IMG/VR virus record: IMGVR_UViG_3300042887_002537
Coordinates: 1 to 38,413 of that record
From: a virus
DNA: 38,413 nucleotides
Strand: one strand, 5' to 3'
Shown in pieces: positions 22,331-29,797 of this stretch (positions within the stretch are counted from its first letter, which is position 1; every line of letters begins with the position of its first letter). Under the pieces are notes generated by a model that was given only the letters and a program-made list of their open reading frames with translations, was not told the origin of the DNA and ran no database searches. The translations under genes were made by a program, and so were the position numbers.

Positions 22331-23041
22331 TCAAGTAGTCAGTTTTTTGCCAACTGACACCAAGATGTCATCAACTGACTGAACAAGATTGTTCTTGTTG
22401 GAAATACTCATTTTTTCCGCGAAACTTCTGCGAACTGCCATCTCTCCCTCGCAGGTGACATTCAACTTGAGAATGTCAACATGGATGGTGATTGCCACAT
22501 TCCTGTACGCATACGAGTTGATGAGCCAATCATTGATGTCCCAAGTCCAAGTCTCGTAGTCAAGATCAATCGGCTTGTTCACATCCTTGAAGAAGGTGAT
22601 GTCAATGGAATCATCACCATCAATGCCTGAGCCGATGGTGTAAATGTCCATCTTGATTGCCCCGGCAGCGAGAATCAAGGCAAGAGGTTGCCACCCAAGC
22701 AACTCCCATCCTTCGTCAACAACAAGGCAAAACTGAATACCCTCCGTGTTGTGAGGCATCGCTCCACCCACACGCTGAAGCGTGAGGATGTTGTCTGCGT
22801 CATCCTTGATCTTTTCCCAAACTTGCTCAGGAATGCAAGAGATTGAGTTGGGATCGCTGCGAATCAAGGCAAGTGCATATTCCTCGTTGGAATAATCAAG
22901 CCTCAGTGCATCAAGACCAAAAAGTCGATTCAGTACGCCACGAACGGCGGGAGTTGAGAAACGATGCCCCCAATCCTTTGACTCCTTGAGGAGTGATCGG
23001 TAAGCCTTCACTACGGATGCGTTGTCCAAAACCTTGGTCAT
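22331..23041 (-). CDS. Hypothetical protein
   Basis: 236 residues. Helical first 90 residues, then hydrophobic beta/alpha (EGIQFCLVVDEGWELLGWQP, LALILAAGAIKMDIYTI) and an acidic part (GDDSIDITFF). No motif recognised. Its C-run signal abuts the 3' end of tRNA-Leu(TAA), with exactly 20 nt to the ATG. Confidence 0.7.
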   Translation of the reverse strand: MTKVLDNASVVKAYRSLLKESKDWGHRFSTPAVRGVLNRLFGLDALRLDYSNEEYALALIRSDPNSISCIPEQVWEKIKDDADNILTLQRVGGAMPHNTEGIQFCLVVDEGWELLGWQPLALILAAGAIKMDIYTIGSGIDGDDSIDITFFKDVNKPIDLDYETWTWDINDWLINSYAYRNVAITIHVDILKLNVTCEGEMAVRRSFAEKMSISNKNNLVQSVDDILVSVGKKLTT

Positions 23042-23074
23042 GCCGCAATCCTACCGGGAGAGGGGGAAAAAGAG

Positions 23075-23159
23075 TGGGACTGGTGGGACTTGAACCCACA
23101 AGACTTTTGAGGTCGGCAGATTTTAAGTCTGCTGCGTATGCCGATTCCGCCACAGTCCC
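23075..23159 (-). tRNA. tRNA-Leu (anticodon TAA)
   Basis: 85 nt with a long variable arm. Acceptor GGGACTG/CAGTCCC. Anticodon stem GCAGA/TCTGC with loop CTTAAAA. T-loop TTCAAGT. Three bases separate it from the other leucine tRNA. Confidence 0.95.
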
Positions 23160-23162
23160 GAA

Positions 23163-23246
23163 TGGCTCCGGTGGGGGTCGAACCCACACGCTTTTTACGG
23201 CGGCGGATTTTGAGTCCGCTGCGTCTGCCAGTTCCGCCACAGAGCC
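23163..23246 (-). tRNA. tRNA-Leu (anticodon CAA)
   Basis: 84 nt with a long variable arm. Acceptor GGCTCTG/CGGAGCC (one G-U pair). Anticodon stem GCGGA/TCCGC with loop CTCAAAA. T-loop TTCGACC. Discriminator A; CCA not encoded. Confidence 0.95.
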
Positions 23247-23263
23247 TTCAACGATTTATCGGT

Positions 23264-23392
23264 TCAAGGAAATCGGTCGATGGCAAAAAAGTAGGCAGTC
23301 CAAACAAAATGAGGCTGCATCCACTTTGGAGTATTGCTGATCCACCAATCCATGATCGGTTCAATGTTGGAATACCACTTGCGTTCAAACAT
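23264..23392 (-). CDS. Trp/aromatic-rich microprotein
   Basis: 42 residues: MFERKWYSNIEPIMDWWISN then TPKWMQPHFVWTAYFFAIDR and FP. The ATG overlaps the end of 23385-24497 by 8 nt, with GAGGTGG upstream. Five Trp residues and one hydrophobic stretch suggest membrane or protein-surface contact. Too short for most gene finders. Confidence 0.55.
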   Translation of the reverse strand: MFERKWYSNIEPIMDWWISNTPKWMQPHFVWTAYFFAIDRFP

Positions 23393-24497
23393 TGACCGCC
23401 ACCTCGCCCTTACACATCGGGCAAACAGGGGACTTTGCGACAAAGCGGAACTTGCACGGCTCACACTCGTAGTCGGAATCATCGCAATCATCGGTGATCG
23501 CGCTGACAGCGGCAACGACAATCGGCTTCGCCTTGGCGGTCTTGTCCTCACGAATCTCATAGATCATGCCGTCCTTGCGGGGGCATTCACGATGATCGTG
23601 ACCTTCGATCACAAGTTCCTTGTTCTTGGTGTTGTCTCCAACAAGGACAAGATGGCGACTGCCTTCATTGTCGCTCACACAGATTGCATAACCATTATTG
23701 CCGCCATCGGCGCTCTCAATCGACCAACCATCGGGAAGGCGAATGTTTCCGAAATGCTCTCCAACGACAACGAGTTCACGCTTGGAAACAACATATCCAT
23801 AGAACTTGTTTGCACAGATCACATCGGTGACATCACCCGCAATCTCCGCAATCTGCTGAGTTCCCGTGTGGGTGCGGGTGAGCAGATATGCCCTGTCATT
23901 CACATGGGCGATTGCAATGGTCGTGGTGTTGGGGTCGCCGCAACGAACCTTGGTAACTTTACCGGGAAGTCCGCTCAGGCTGCAAATGCTGCCACGAATG
24001 ACGGAGATCGAACCCTTGAGATCATCAACAACGAGAGTCCCGTTGTCATCAATGTCAAAGTCTCCGATGTTGGAGTCAAAGGTGAACACACCTTCATCCT
24101 TAGCCGTCTTGGAGTAAATCGTGGACGGGAGAACGCTGTACGGCTTCTGATCGCCAAACACGGCAATCCGATGCTTTCCGTCACCGTACTCAATGGTCGC
24201 AGCGGTGTAGTTGCGAGAGCAGCGAACGGTCTTGAACTTGCCACGACTGTTCAGATTGCCGCTGTTCAACTTGCCACCAAGCGCGTTGCCAATGGTGAAA
24301 AGACTGCCGTTGGAGTCAACGGCGGCAGAGTGAGAGAAGCCACAGGCTGCGCTCACGAACTTGCCAACCGGGAAGTCCAACTTGCTCTTGGCGCGGCTAC
24401 CCCACCCAAGGATGCTGTCACCAATAAGGGCAGCAGAGTGAGAGTTGCTGACGCTGACCGAATCAACAGAGAGATTGTCGTAGATGCGTGCGGGCAT
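23385..24497 (-). CDS. RCC1-like beta-propeller with C-terminal zinc ribbon (2)
   Basis: 370 residues. Classical RCC1 blades: SHSAALIGDSILGWGS, CGFSHSAAVDSNGSLFTIGN, RNYTAATIEYGDGKHRIAVF and SADGGNNGYAICVSDNEGS. The end adds CEPC...CPMC (about 342-363), a zinc ribbon missing in its neighbour 21090-22292. The fusion suggests a targeting or nucleic-acid-binding tail. Starts 20 nt after a C-run box. Confidence 0.8.
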   Translation of the reverse strand: MPARIYDNLSVDSVSVSNSHSAALIGDSILGWGSRAKSKLDFPVGKFVSAACGFSHSAAVDSNGSLFTIGNALGGKLNSGNLNSRGKFKTVRCSRNYTAATIEYGDGKHRIAVFGDQKPYSVLPSTIYSKTAKDEGVFTFDSNIGDFDIDDNGTLVVDDLKGSISVIRGSICSLSGLPGKVTKVRCGDPNTTTIAIAHVNDRAYLLTRTHTGTQQIAEIAGDVTDVICANKFYGYVVSKRELVVVGEHFGNIRLPDGWSIESADGGNNGYAICVSDNEGSRHLVLVGDNTKNKELVIEGHDHRECPRKDGMIYEIREDKTAKAKPIVVAAVSAITDDCDDSDYECEPCKFRFVAKSPVCPMCKGEVAVNV

Positions 24498-24506
24498 ATC
24501 GTAAGT

Positions 24507-25424
24507 TCACCGAGAGAGGGGGAAAAAGAGGTTTCTGTATTTGAGGAGAGCGAGTTCCTTTGCCTTTGCCTCAATCATCACATCGTATTGTCTGACTGGA
24601 CAAAGTTCGGGAATCTCATTCACGATGTAGTCGGAATGTGCTTGGGGACGGCAACCCTCTTTAGGTTCACTATAATGAACTTTTGGAGTTTTTCCGTTCC
24701 AAGTGGAAAGAGCGATGTCTGCTACGGCTGTCAGTTCATCTCCACCTGTGTTGAGCGAGTGGTGATGAATGTCAAGAACAAGTGGAATACCTGTCTTTTC
24801 ATGCACCGGAAGAAGGTCACGAATCGTCCACATTCCCTCCTTGTCATCGTTTTCAAGCGTCAGCCTTGATTGAGCGCGTGGAGAAAGTCGGGAGAAGTTG
24901 TGGACAAACCGCTCTGCACACCCTTCCTTGCCGTCATACACACCACCAATGTGGATGTTGATTGGGAAGTCATCCATTCCAAGAAGATCGCCAACCATTG
25001 AGTGCATCTCCACGCACAGCAAGGACTTAGCGACAACTGCCTCATCAGGGGATGCAAGACAGGTGTATGGACCGGGGTGCATTGACAGCCGGATACCATG
25101 CTCACGGGCAAGGTTGCCGACATTCTGAAACACGCCCTTGATCGTGAACGCAGTAGCGAGGTCATCAAGACCGTACTTCAGTTCGGGATGATCCATGAAC
25201 GGAAACATCCCTGAACCAATGCGGAAGAAGTTGATTTTATTTTCAACATTCCACCACATGATCTTGAGCAGATCACGGGAGTTCGACAGGGCAAGTTCAT
25301 TTACTCGCCGCAGACTAAACCCGTCCATCCGAAGCGTTCTGTCCGTAAAGACACGCTTGGAGACTGGCTTAGTCTCCCCGAGGGTCATATTCTGACAGGC
25401 ATAACCGAGGTGTCGGATGGGCAT
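24507..25424 (-). CDS. uvsE: UV-damage endonuclease UvdE/UvsE-like
   Basis: 305 residues from the ATG at 25424 (AAGGACGATC upstream); an ATG at 25454 would add ten. The family start RHLGYACQNMTLG and FFRIGSGMFPFMDH are clear. Candidate metal ligands are H116 (SMHPGPY), H158 (IHIGGVYD), E191 (LTLENDD), D218/H220 (LDIHHH), H250 (KVHYSEP) and E285 (MIEAKAKE). The TIM-barrel enzyme nicks DNA 5' of UV photoproducts. The frame runs through the next C-run signal (NLFFPLSR). With RadA-like and exonuclease genes it forms a repair set. Confidence 0.9.
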   Translation of the reverse strand: MPIRHLGYACQNMTLGETKPVSKRVFTDRTLRMDGFSLRRVNELALSNSRDLLKIMWWNVENKINFFRIGSGMFPFMDHPELKYGLDDLATAFTIKGVFQNVGNLAREHGIRLSMHPGPYTCLASPDEAVVAKSLLCVEMHSMVGDLLGMDDFPINIHIGGVYDGKEGCAERFVHNFSRLSPRAQSRLTLENDDKEGMWTIRDLLPVHEKTGIPLVLDIHHHSLNTGGDELTAVADIALSTWNGKTPKVHYSEPKEGCRPQAHSDYIVNEIPELCPVRQYDVMIEAKAKELALLKYRNLFFPLSR

Positions 25425-25470
25425 GATCGTCCTTGCTGCCACAACCTTCCCCATCGTGGGGGAAAAAGAG

Positions 25471-25509
25471 AAAAAGGTGAGGGGGAGGGCGAACCCTCAA
25501 CCCCTCACC
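25471..25509 (-). terminator. Strong terminator after 25505-25771
   Basis: A 9-bp GGTGAGGGG/CCCCTCACC stem with an inner GAGGG TTCG CCCTC hairpin, followed by TTTTTCTCTTTTT. The stop codon of 25505-25771 lies within the stem. The T-tract continues into a C-run box. Confidence 0.85.
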
Positions 25510-25771
25510 CTTCCGGGGGCTTATTGAGTTTCACAAGATTGGGTCCGAACTCAGGATACGCAATACCCTGAGCGTCCAAAGAATCATAATACTGGTTCAA
25601 TGAAGCACCGCTACCCGCAACAGGACTCGCATTCCTTCCAGTTACCAAGTTGTACAGTCCAACTCGCACCATCGGACTGAGGATTGGCTGAGGCAAAGAC
25701 GGCGTATTATCAACCTGATTGATGATACGGCTTGTCTTTCGACTCTTACTGTATAGAGGATTGCGCTCCAT
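25505..25771 (-). CDS. Hypothetical protein
   Basis: 88 residues, MERNPLYSKSRKTSRIINQV, then Pro/Ser-rich and Gly/Ala-rich parts without clear secondary structure. No C-run signal and no ribosome site; instead TATACTAAT lies 8 nt before the ATG, so a leaderless mRNA from a sigma-70-like promoter is possible. Unknown function. Confidence 0.55.
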   Translation of the reverse strand: MERNPLYSKSRKTSRIINQVDNTPSLPQPILSPMVRVGLYNLVTGRNASPVAGSGASLNQYYDSLDAQGIAYPEFGPNLVKLNKPPEG

Positions 25772-25850
25772 GTCTATTAGTATACAAGTCTACATTCTTC
25801 TTGGTACGAAATCTCTCCATTTTTCCCAAGAAAGTTGACCATCGTAGATT

Positions 25851-25887
25851 AAAAAAAGATAGCCCCGATCTCCGACAATCGGGGCTA
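25851..25887 (-). terminator. Terminator after 25911-26228
   Basis: A 10-bp stem TAGCCCCGAT/ATCGGGGCTA with an 8-nt loop and a TCTTTTTTT tract. It separates the tRNA-Met/membrane gene unit from 25505-25771. Confidence 0.9.
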
Positions 25888-25910
25888 CCCCATCCCTCTC
25901 TCCTTGGCTC

Positions 25911-26228
25911 TTACGCAGAAGCTTGTCCGATAATCTCGTTCAAGTTCTGAATGATGATCTGCGCTTCAGCATCGCCAGACTCAGCGCGCCTCTTGATTGC
26001 CCGAATCGCCCACGCAGCGCTCTTGATGAGTCCCTGCGTCTTCACTTCCTCAAGACCACGGGGGCAAGCCCATCCGTTGTCGTTGACTGAGCGAGCGTAG
26101 ACACCTGGCTTGAACTCAACGGTGCTGACGGCATCTTCGCAAACGCGAACATACTGTCCTGCACTATCTCCGTTCAAAACCGCAAGGCGGTCAAGACCAC
26201 CTTTGGAGTTACTTGGGCGGCGCGACAT
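25911..26228 (-). CDS. Hypothetical small protein
   Basis: 105 residues. Beta N-terminal part (VRVCEDAVSTVEFKPGVYAR) with a Cys/Trp turn (NGWACPRG) and a C-terminal helix (SAAWAIRAIKRRAESGDAEA). The ATG overlaps the stop of 26228-26560 (TGATG), so translation is coupled to that membrane protein. Confidence 0.65.
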   Translation of the reverse strand: MSRRPSNSKGGLDRLAVLNGDSAGQYVRVCEDAVSTVEFKPGVYARSVNDNGWACPRGLEEVKTQGLIKSAAWAIRAIKRRAESGDAEAQIIIQNLNEIIGQASA

Positions 26229-26560
26229 CAGCGAGCGTCTTTCTGTTTGTTCGTGCAGATGCGACTCTCAACCTGAGCCAGTTCACGGCGCACTCCATCA
26301 ACATCTCTCTGGATGCTGTCTTCAACGGAACTAACGTGATTGTACATATCACGCCGATTGTTGTCAGTTTCAACATTCATCTCATCAAAACGACGAGTGA
26401 AGTGAGCGGAACTGGCGATTGCACCAGCAATGATGAAGAACTGCGAACCAAACAGAAAATACATGGAATACTGCGGCGCACTCATGGTGGCAGCAGAACC
26501 AAACAGCATTCCTGCACCGATGCTGAAAAGGATCACAGAGGTCTTGTTTCTTTCGTTCAT
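26228..26560 (-). CDS. Membrane protein with cytoplasmic coiled coil
   Basis: 110 residues from the ATG at 26560 (AAGGAGA upstream). Two hydrophobic helices at about 7-27 and 35-57, then a coiled coil (FDEMNVETDNNRRDMYNHVS, VEDSIQRDVDGVRRELAQVE). The layout resembles small two-helix membrane anchors. No C-run signal; it follows tRNA-Met. Confidence 0.7.
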   Translation of the reverse strand: MNERNKTSVILFSIGAGMLFGSAATMSAPQYSMYFLFGSQFFIIAGAIASSAHFTRRFDEMNVETDNNRRDMYNHVSSVEDSIQRDVDGVRRELAQVESRICTNKQKDAR

Positions 26561-26634
26561 TTTTTCTTCTCCTTGATATTCGTAAAAGTGACTAGGCATA
26601 CGCCACGGTAAAAGCTTTATCCGTCTAGGCATAA

Positions 26635-26708
26635 TGGGAGATGTGGGGTTCGAACCCACGACCAAGCGATTATGAGTCGCCTGCTCTTGACCGCTGAGCT
26701 AATCTCCC
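26635..26708 (-). tRNA. tRNA with CAT anticodon (elongator Met, or Ile2)
   Basis: 74 nt. Acceptor GGGAGAT/ATCTCCC. Anticodon loop CTCATAA on a GGCGA/TCGCT stem. T-loop TTCGAAC. It lacks the initiator GGG/CCC anticodon-stem pairs. Elongator Met versus lysidine-modified Ile cannot be settled by eye. Confidence 0.9.
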
Positions 26709-26748
26709 ACCTAGTAATATCCAACAGATAGAGAAGTGATACGGAATC

Positions 26749-26991
26749 TCAACCAATCCAGACTTCTTCTTGCTTGCTTTTTTCATTCACGATCTTTTTT
26801 GCGCCATACATAAGCCTTGGCTTACTCTGACGGAAAATAGCGTTTTTGTTAGCGTGAATGGCAGCAGTCACCCCATGATCGTACCCGGTTTTGTGTCCGT
26901 CTTTGTTTCCCTGAGCGTAACCGAACTTCCAGCCAAAGTAAGCGGAAGCCACAGAGCAAATAGCGATACCGATCCCGTAAACCATTTCCAT
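26749..26991 (-). CDS. Small membrane protein
   Basis: 80 residues with one N-terminal transmembrane helix (MVYGIGIAICSVASAYFGWK), then a Gly/His/Asp-rich loop and a basic tail. AAAGGGATTCA precedes the ATG. It lies between the tmRNA terminator and tRNA-Met. Confidence 0.65.
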   Translation of the reverse strand: MEMVYGIGIAICSVASAYFGWKFGYAQGNKDGHKTGYDHGVTAAIHANKNAIFRQSKPRLMYGAKKIVNEKSKQEEVWIG

Positions 26992-27020
26992 TGAATCCCT
27001 TTCTGTATTTAGTAGAAAAT

Positions 27021-27048
27021 CCCTCGCCCAGATTTCTCTGAACGAGGG
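27021..27048 (-). terminator. tmRNA terminator
   Basis: A 12-bp stem (CCCTCGTTCAGA with TCTGGGCGAGGG, two G-U pairs) and a GAAA tetraloop, followed by ATTTTCT, 10 nt after the tmRNA 3' end. Confidence 0.9.
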
Positions 27049-27057
27049 CTTGCTGAA

Positions 27058-27412
27058 TGGAGCCGAGGGGAGTCGAACCCCTGTGTTGGCAAAAGTCCTA
27101 TCGCACCTTCTCCACGCTAGGTACGAGTCCGTCGATCAAAGGAGTCCTCGTACCATGAGTCCTTTGAAAGTTCCAAATCATATAATATTAACTTCAGCGC
27201 CTTATGCGTTGGAACTTCGCAGTACGCTGATCGACACTTCAGACAGTTCTTAGAAGCAAGTGTCCAACTTCTAAGAACTTTGCTGCATCAAGCAGCGACA
27301 GCCATCAACGATTCGTTGGCGGTTGTTGTTTGATCGGCTTTTTACGAGTTGCCCATCAGCCTCGTCGTGCAGTATCGAATAGTCCTTCAGCAATCGAAAC
27401 CAGTTCAGCCCC
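27058..27412 (-). ncRNA. ssrA: tmRNA (ssrA), one-piece
   Basis: 355 nt. 5' GGGGCTGAACTGGTTTCGAT and 3' CGGCTCCA form a 7-bp acceptor stem with two G-U pairs; the T-arm is AGGGG TTCGACT CCCCT. The resume codon GCC at 27338-27336 follows a GTAAAAA stretch and opens ADQTTTANESLMAVAA followed by TGA (27288). Paired segments downstream of the tag fit pseudoknots. CCA is not encoded, so host CCA-adding enzyme is needed. tmRNA with SmpB rescues stalled ribosomes and tags the product for ClpXP/ClpAP. A phage ClpS gene at 32478 is nearby. It probably shares the sigma-70 promoter at 27793-27821. Confidence 0.93.
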
Positions 27413-27450
27413 TTCACAGCCCATATTTCTATGGAACTGGGAAAAGTCCT

Positions 27451-27741
27451 TTACTCACGATCTGTTTTCCGCATCGCCTTCTGAGCAATGTTCTGCTCAA
27501 GACGGCTAGCAAAAGTCAGCAGATCGGCATTTGATCCATCAAGAATCATGTTGCCATTGTCATCAGAGCAGCAGTCACGGATCATGCCGATGATCTCCTC
27601 AGCAAGAGCATCGTTCATGCCCACAAGAACTCCCTGCGTGACAGGACTTGGAGGGAACACCCATCCATGAAGCCTCTGACGAGGTGTTGCATTTTCTTCA
27701 GTCAGACGAATAGACGAACTGCGAACAGAAATGTGACTCAT
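27451..27741 (-). CDS. Hypothetical protein upstream of tmRNA
   Basis: 96 residues, AAGGAGT 7 nt before the ATG. N-terminal beta part (SHISVRSSSIRLTEENA), a GWVFPPSPVTQGVLVG loop, then acidic helices (ALAEEIIGMIRDCCSDDNGN). Transcribed from the consensus promoter at 27793-27821, 38 nt before the tmRNA 5' end. Unknown function. Confidence 0.7.
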   Translation of the reverse strand: MSHISVRSSSIRLTEENATPRQRLHGWVFPPSPVTQGVLVGMNDALAEEIIGMIRDCCSDDNGNMILDGSNADLLTFASRLEQNIAQKAMRKTDRE

Positions 27742-27792
27742 GTTGAACTCCTTTTGTAAAAGGTAAATGAAGAATAAAACTCAGACATACAT

Positions 27793-27821
27793 AGTATAGC
27801 GTTGGTTCAATGGAGTGTCAA
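27793..27821 (-). promoter_or_regulatory. Consensus sigma-70 promoter for 27451-27741 and tmRNA
   Basis: TTGACA, 17 nt, TATACT on the minus strand, about 50 nt before the ATG at 27741. One base short of full consensus in the -10 box. Unlike the C-run signal this should be read by unmodified host RNA polymerase. Confidence 0.85.
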
Positions 27822-27854
27822 GTCCATTCTGTCCACTTTTATTATGAGACTAAG

Positions 27855-27928
27855 CGTTCCCGACTGGGCTCGAACCAGTAACCTGCCGCTTAGAAGGCGG
27901 CTGCTCTATCCAGTTGAGCTACGGGAAC
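27855..27928 (-). tRNA. tRNA-Arg (anticodon TCT)
   Basis: 74 nt. Acceptor GTTCCCG/CGGGAAC. Anticodon stem GCCGC with loop CTTCTAA. T-loop TTCGAGC. Discriminator G; CCA not encoded. The 3' end of the 27890-28138 frame lies inside it. Confidence 0.93.
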
Positions 27929-28138
27929 AGTTTTGCGTTTAGCGCAGTCAGGACAAATCCTGGTTTTTTCATCCTTCTTGCTTGGATACCATCCGTAAGA
28001 GGCGCCGCCACTCACATCTTTGCCACACACGGTCTTGCCGTCACTAGAAATAAAATGCGTGATAAGACCCTTGATGGAGTCCCAAGCGATTCCGTTCCCA
28101 ATGGTTTGCGTAGCCTGATTGATACGAGGTTCGGGCAT
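27890..28138 (-). CDS. Small zinc-binding protein ending inside tRNA-Arg
   Basis: 82 residues from the ATG at 28138. HFISSDGKTVCG and RICPDCAKR supply His/Cys ligands of a common small phage zinc-finger type. The frame has no stop before the tRNA and ends at the TAA in the anticodon loop, so the last 13 residues are encoded by tRNA-Arg sequence. A TTG at 28186 is a longer but less likely start. Confidence 0.6.
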   Translation of the reverse strand: MPEPRINQATQTIGNGIAWDSIKGLITHFISSDGKTVCGKDVSGGASYGWYPSKKDEKTRICPDCAKRKTVPVAQLDRAAAF

Positions 28139-28184
28139 CTCATTGGGTACTATCCAAGATTTCTCGCAAGTGATACAAAAGCAC

Positions 28185-28219
28185 AACGGCGAGTCGCTTT
28201 TTTAGGGCGACCCGCCGTT
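28185..28219 (-). terminator. Terminator after AT-hook gene
   Basis: A 13-bp stem (AACGGCGGGTCGC with GCGACTCGCCGTT, one G-U pair) and a 9-nt loop containing AAAAAA, followed by GTGCTTTTG. T-runs on both sides mean it may work in either direction. Confidence 0.85.
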
Positions 28220-28238
28220 GGAACTTTTTCAATCAGAC

Positions 28239-28910
28239 TCAGGCGGTCTGAGCGACTTCAGCCGTCTGCTCTGCCGGGGCGTTGCTGCCCGACCAAGCAT
28301 ACGAACCACGCTCAGGGCGGCTGGCAAGTCCATCAGTCACCATGCGGCTCAACTCCTGAGCCACCTGAGTGTTGAGCGACTTGCTCGTAAAGCCCTGACC
28401 CTTGAGGGTTTCAGCGATGGCAGGAGCCTTCACCGGACCATTGGCGTTGCGGAGAGCGTTAGTGACCGCATCGCGCATGGTCATGCCGTTCGGGTTCTTC
28501 GCCTTGCGACCACGGCGAGAGGCGGTTGCGCCACCCTTCACCGTCTTGCGCTTGGCAACCGACCCCTTCGGGCGACCGGGACCACGCTTGGCAGCGGGGC
28601 GACCCGGACCCTTCTTCGCCTTGGGGCGACCCGGACCACGCTTCTTCTTCGGGCGACCGGGACCACGCTTCGCCTTCGGGCGACCGGGCTTCCGGTTCTT
28701 CGACCCCTTCGGGCGACCGGGACCACGCTTGCCCGTGTCCTCCTCGCCACCTTCGTTCGGGGCGGCAACCGTCGCTGACTGATCCAACTGCGTCAGCGAG
28801 TTGTAGAGGTTGACAGCCTGAAGGAAAGTGTTGCGGTCCAACTTCAACTGACGGCTGATGATGTCAGCCGGGTTCGGGGCAAGAACCATGCCCGTGTTGC
28901 TGTTCTTCAT
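28239..28910 (-). CDS. Multi-AT-hook protein with HARE-HTH-like domain
   Basis: 223 residues. An N-terminal helical part (1-45) is followed by six AT-hook cores at 65, 76, 85, 94, 103 and 112 (each PGRP, mostly KRGPGRPK). A winged-helix region at about 143-206 (TMRDAVTNALRNANGPVKAP, IAETLKGQGF, VTDGLASRPERGSYAW) resembles HARE-HTH. AT-hooks insert into the minor groove of AT-rich DNA. Likely a nucleoid or xenogeneic-silencing-type regulator acting on host or phage DNA. It has its own sigma-70 promoter and a long structured leader. Confidence 0.85.
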   Translation of the reverse strand: MKNSNTGMVLAPNPADIISRQLKLDRNTFLQAVNLYNSLTQLDQSATVAAPNEGGEEDTGKRGPGRPKGSKNRKPGRPKAKRGPGRPKKKRGPGRPKAKKGPGRPAAKRGPGRPKGSVAKRKTVKGGATASRRGRKAKNPNGMTMRDAVTNALRNANGPVKAPAIAETLKGQGFTSKSLNTQVAQELSRMVTDGLASRPERGSYAWSGSNAPAEQTAEVAQTA

Positions 28911-28936
28911 TTTGAAGAAACTCCTGTTAGTAAGAA

Positions 28937-28971
28937 CTGCCGATTGGATGAATCAGATTGACCCTCGGCAG
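28937..28971 (-). promoter_or_regulatory. Leader hairpin of AT-hook gene
   Basis: CTGCCGA and TCGGCAG pair over 21 nt in the transcribed leader, about 26 nt before the start codon. It leaves the AGGAG ribosome site free. Possible translational control; unproven. Confidence 0.45.
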
Positions 28972-28991
28972 CGATGGATCAATATGAGCAA

Positions 28992-29019
28992 ATCATAGAA
29001 CGCTTCTTATTTGTGTCAA
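28992..29019 (-). promoter_or_regulatory. Sigma-70 promoter of AT-hook gene
   Basis: TTGACA, 16 nt, TATGAT. A C-run box lies 65 nt further upstream (29084), so the gene seems to have both signal types. Confidence 0.8.
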
Positions 29020-29105
29020 GTGATGTTAGTAACAAATGTAAGAAGATTCTTGATTTTTCTTATACCCCAACCTAAAGAGGGAAGGGGGAAAACGAGCGTA
29101 TCGAA

Positions 29106-29134
29106 CGGGGAGGGGGTTTTACCCCCACTCCCCG
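29106..29134 (-). terminator. Terminator after 29147-29797
   Basis: A stem of about 12 bp, CGGGGAGTGGGGG with CCCCCTCCCCG (one bulge) and loop TAAAA, 10 nt upstream of a C-run box. Confidence 0.75.
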
Positions 29135-29146
29135 CCCGATTATTGG

Positions 29147-29797
29147 TCACTTCCGCTTCCTGCGAACAGGCTTGCTGTTCTTAGCATCCGCATCATTCTG
29201 CGGTCCACCCGCAGCATGAGTGACGGCTGCAACCGGAGTGGGAGTGATGTTCCACACAGCGGGATTCTCCGACCCGACAGCCCCAACGATGGAGTTGAGG
29301 ATGTCGATGCTGAGGTCGCTCACGCTGAAGTCACCCGCCTTCGGAGCGGACTCGTCAACCGGAGCGTACATCCGGTCGCAGAAATCCCGTCCAAAGAGTT
29401 CCCCAAGGACAGAATCGAAAGTCTCGCTGTCGATCTGCTTGAGGTCACGGTTGTCCTTGTGAAGCGTCCACAGGCGATCCATCTCACCGATGATGAGAGC
29501 CTTGTTGATGGGCGCACCCTGACGAGTCAGATTGATGACAGCCTGAGTGAACAACTTGAACCGATCAAGACGCTTCTTGATCGTGCCGTTCTGCTCCACG
29601 CTGATCGTTCCCGTCATGCGAACGGTCGCGTCAATGGCGTACTTCTCACCACGCGACTTGTCCACCAACATGGTGTCAGCCGTGGAGTTACCCTTCATCG
29701 TCTTGCACGAACCGCTCTTAGCGAGGGAGGTACGGATCAGGGCGTGAGCCTGAGCGTTGCTGACGACGACCGATGCGTTGCTGATGGTGTTAGCCAT
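29147..29797 (-). CDS. Hypothetical protein downstream of VWA/MoxR pair
   Basis: 216 residues from the ATG at 29797 (AAGGAG upstream). Mixed alpha/beta core (ANTISNASVVVSNAQAHALI, KYAIDATVRMTGTISVEQNG, LDRFKLFTQAVINLTRQGAP), an Asp-rich middle and a basic end (KPVRRKRK). No known domain. Its place after the VWA and MoxR genes makes it a candidate partner or substrate. Confidence 0.7.
   Translation of the reverse strand: MANTISNASVVVSNAQAHALIRTSLAKSGSCKTMKGNSTADTMLVDKSRGEKYAIDATVRMTGTISVEQNGTIKKRLDRFKLFTQAVINLTRQGAPINKALIIGEMDRLWTLHKDNRDLKQIDSETFDSVLGELFGRDFCDRMYAPVDESAPKAGDFSVSDLSIDILNSIVGAVGSENPAVWNITPTPVAAVTHAAGGPQNDADAKNSKPVRRKRK

Noticed and set aside
23334-24869. Long plus-strand open frames (for example 23334-24869, 15352-16470, 4531-5721)
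   Set aside because: They are antisense to convincing minus-strand genes, lack ribosome sites and family motifs, and pass through C-run signals; they arise from codon bias of the real genes.
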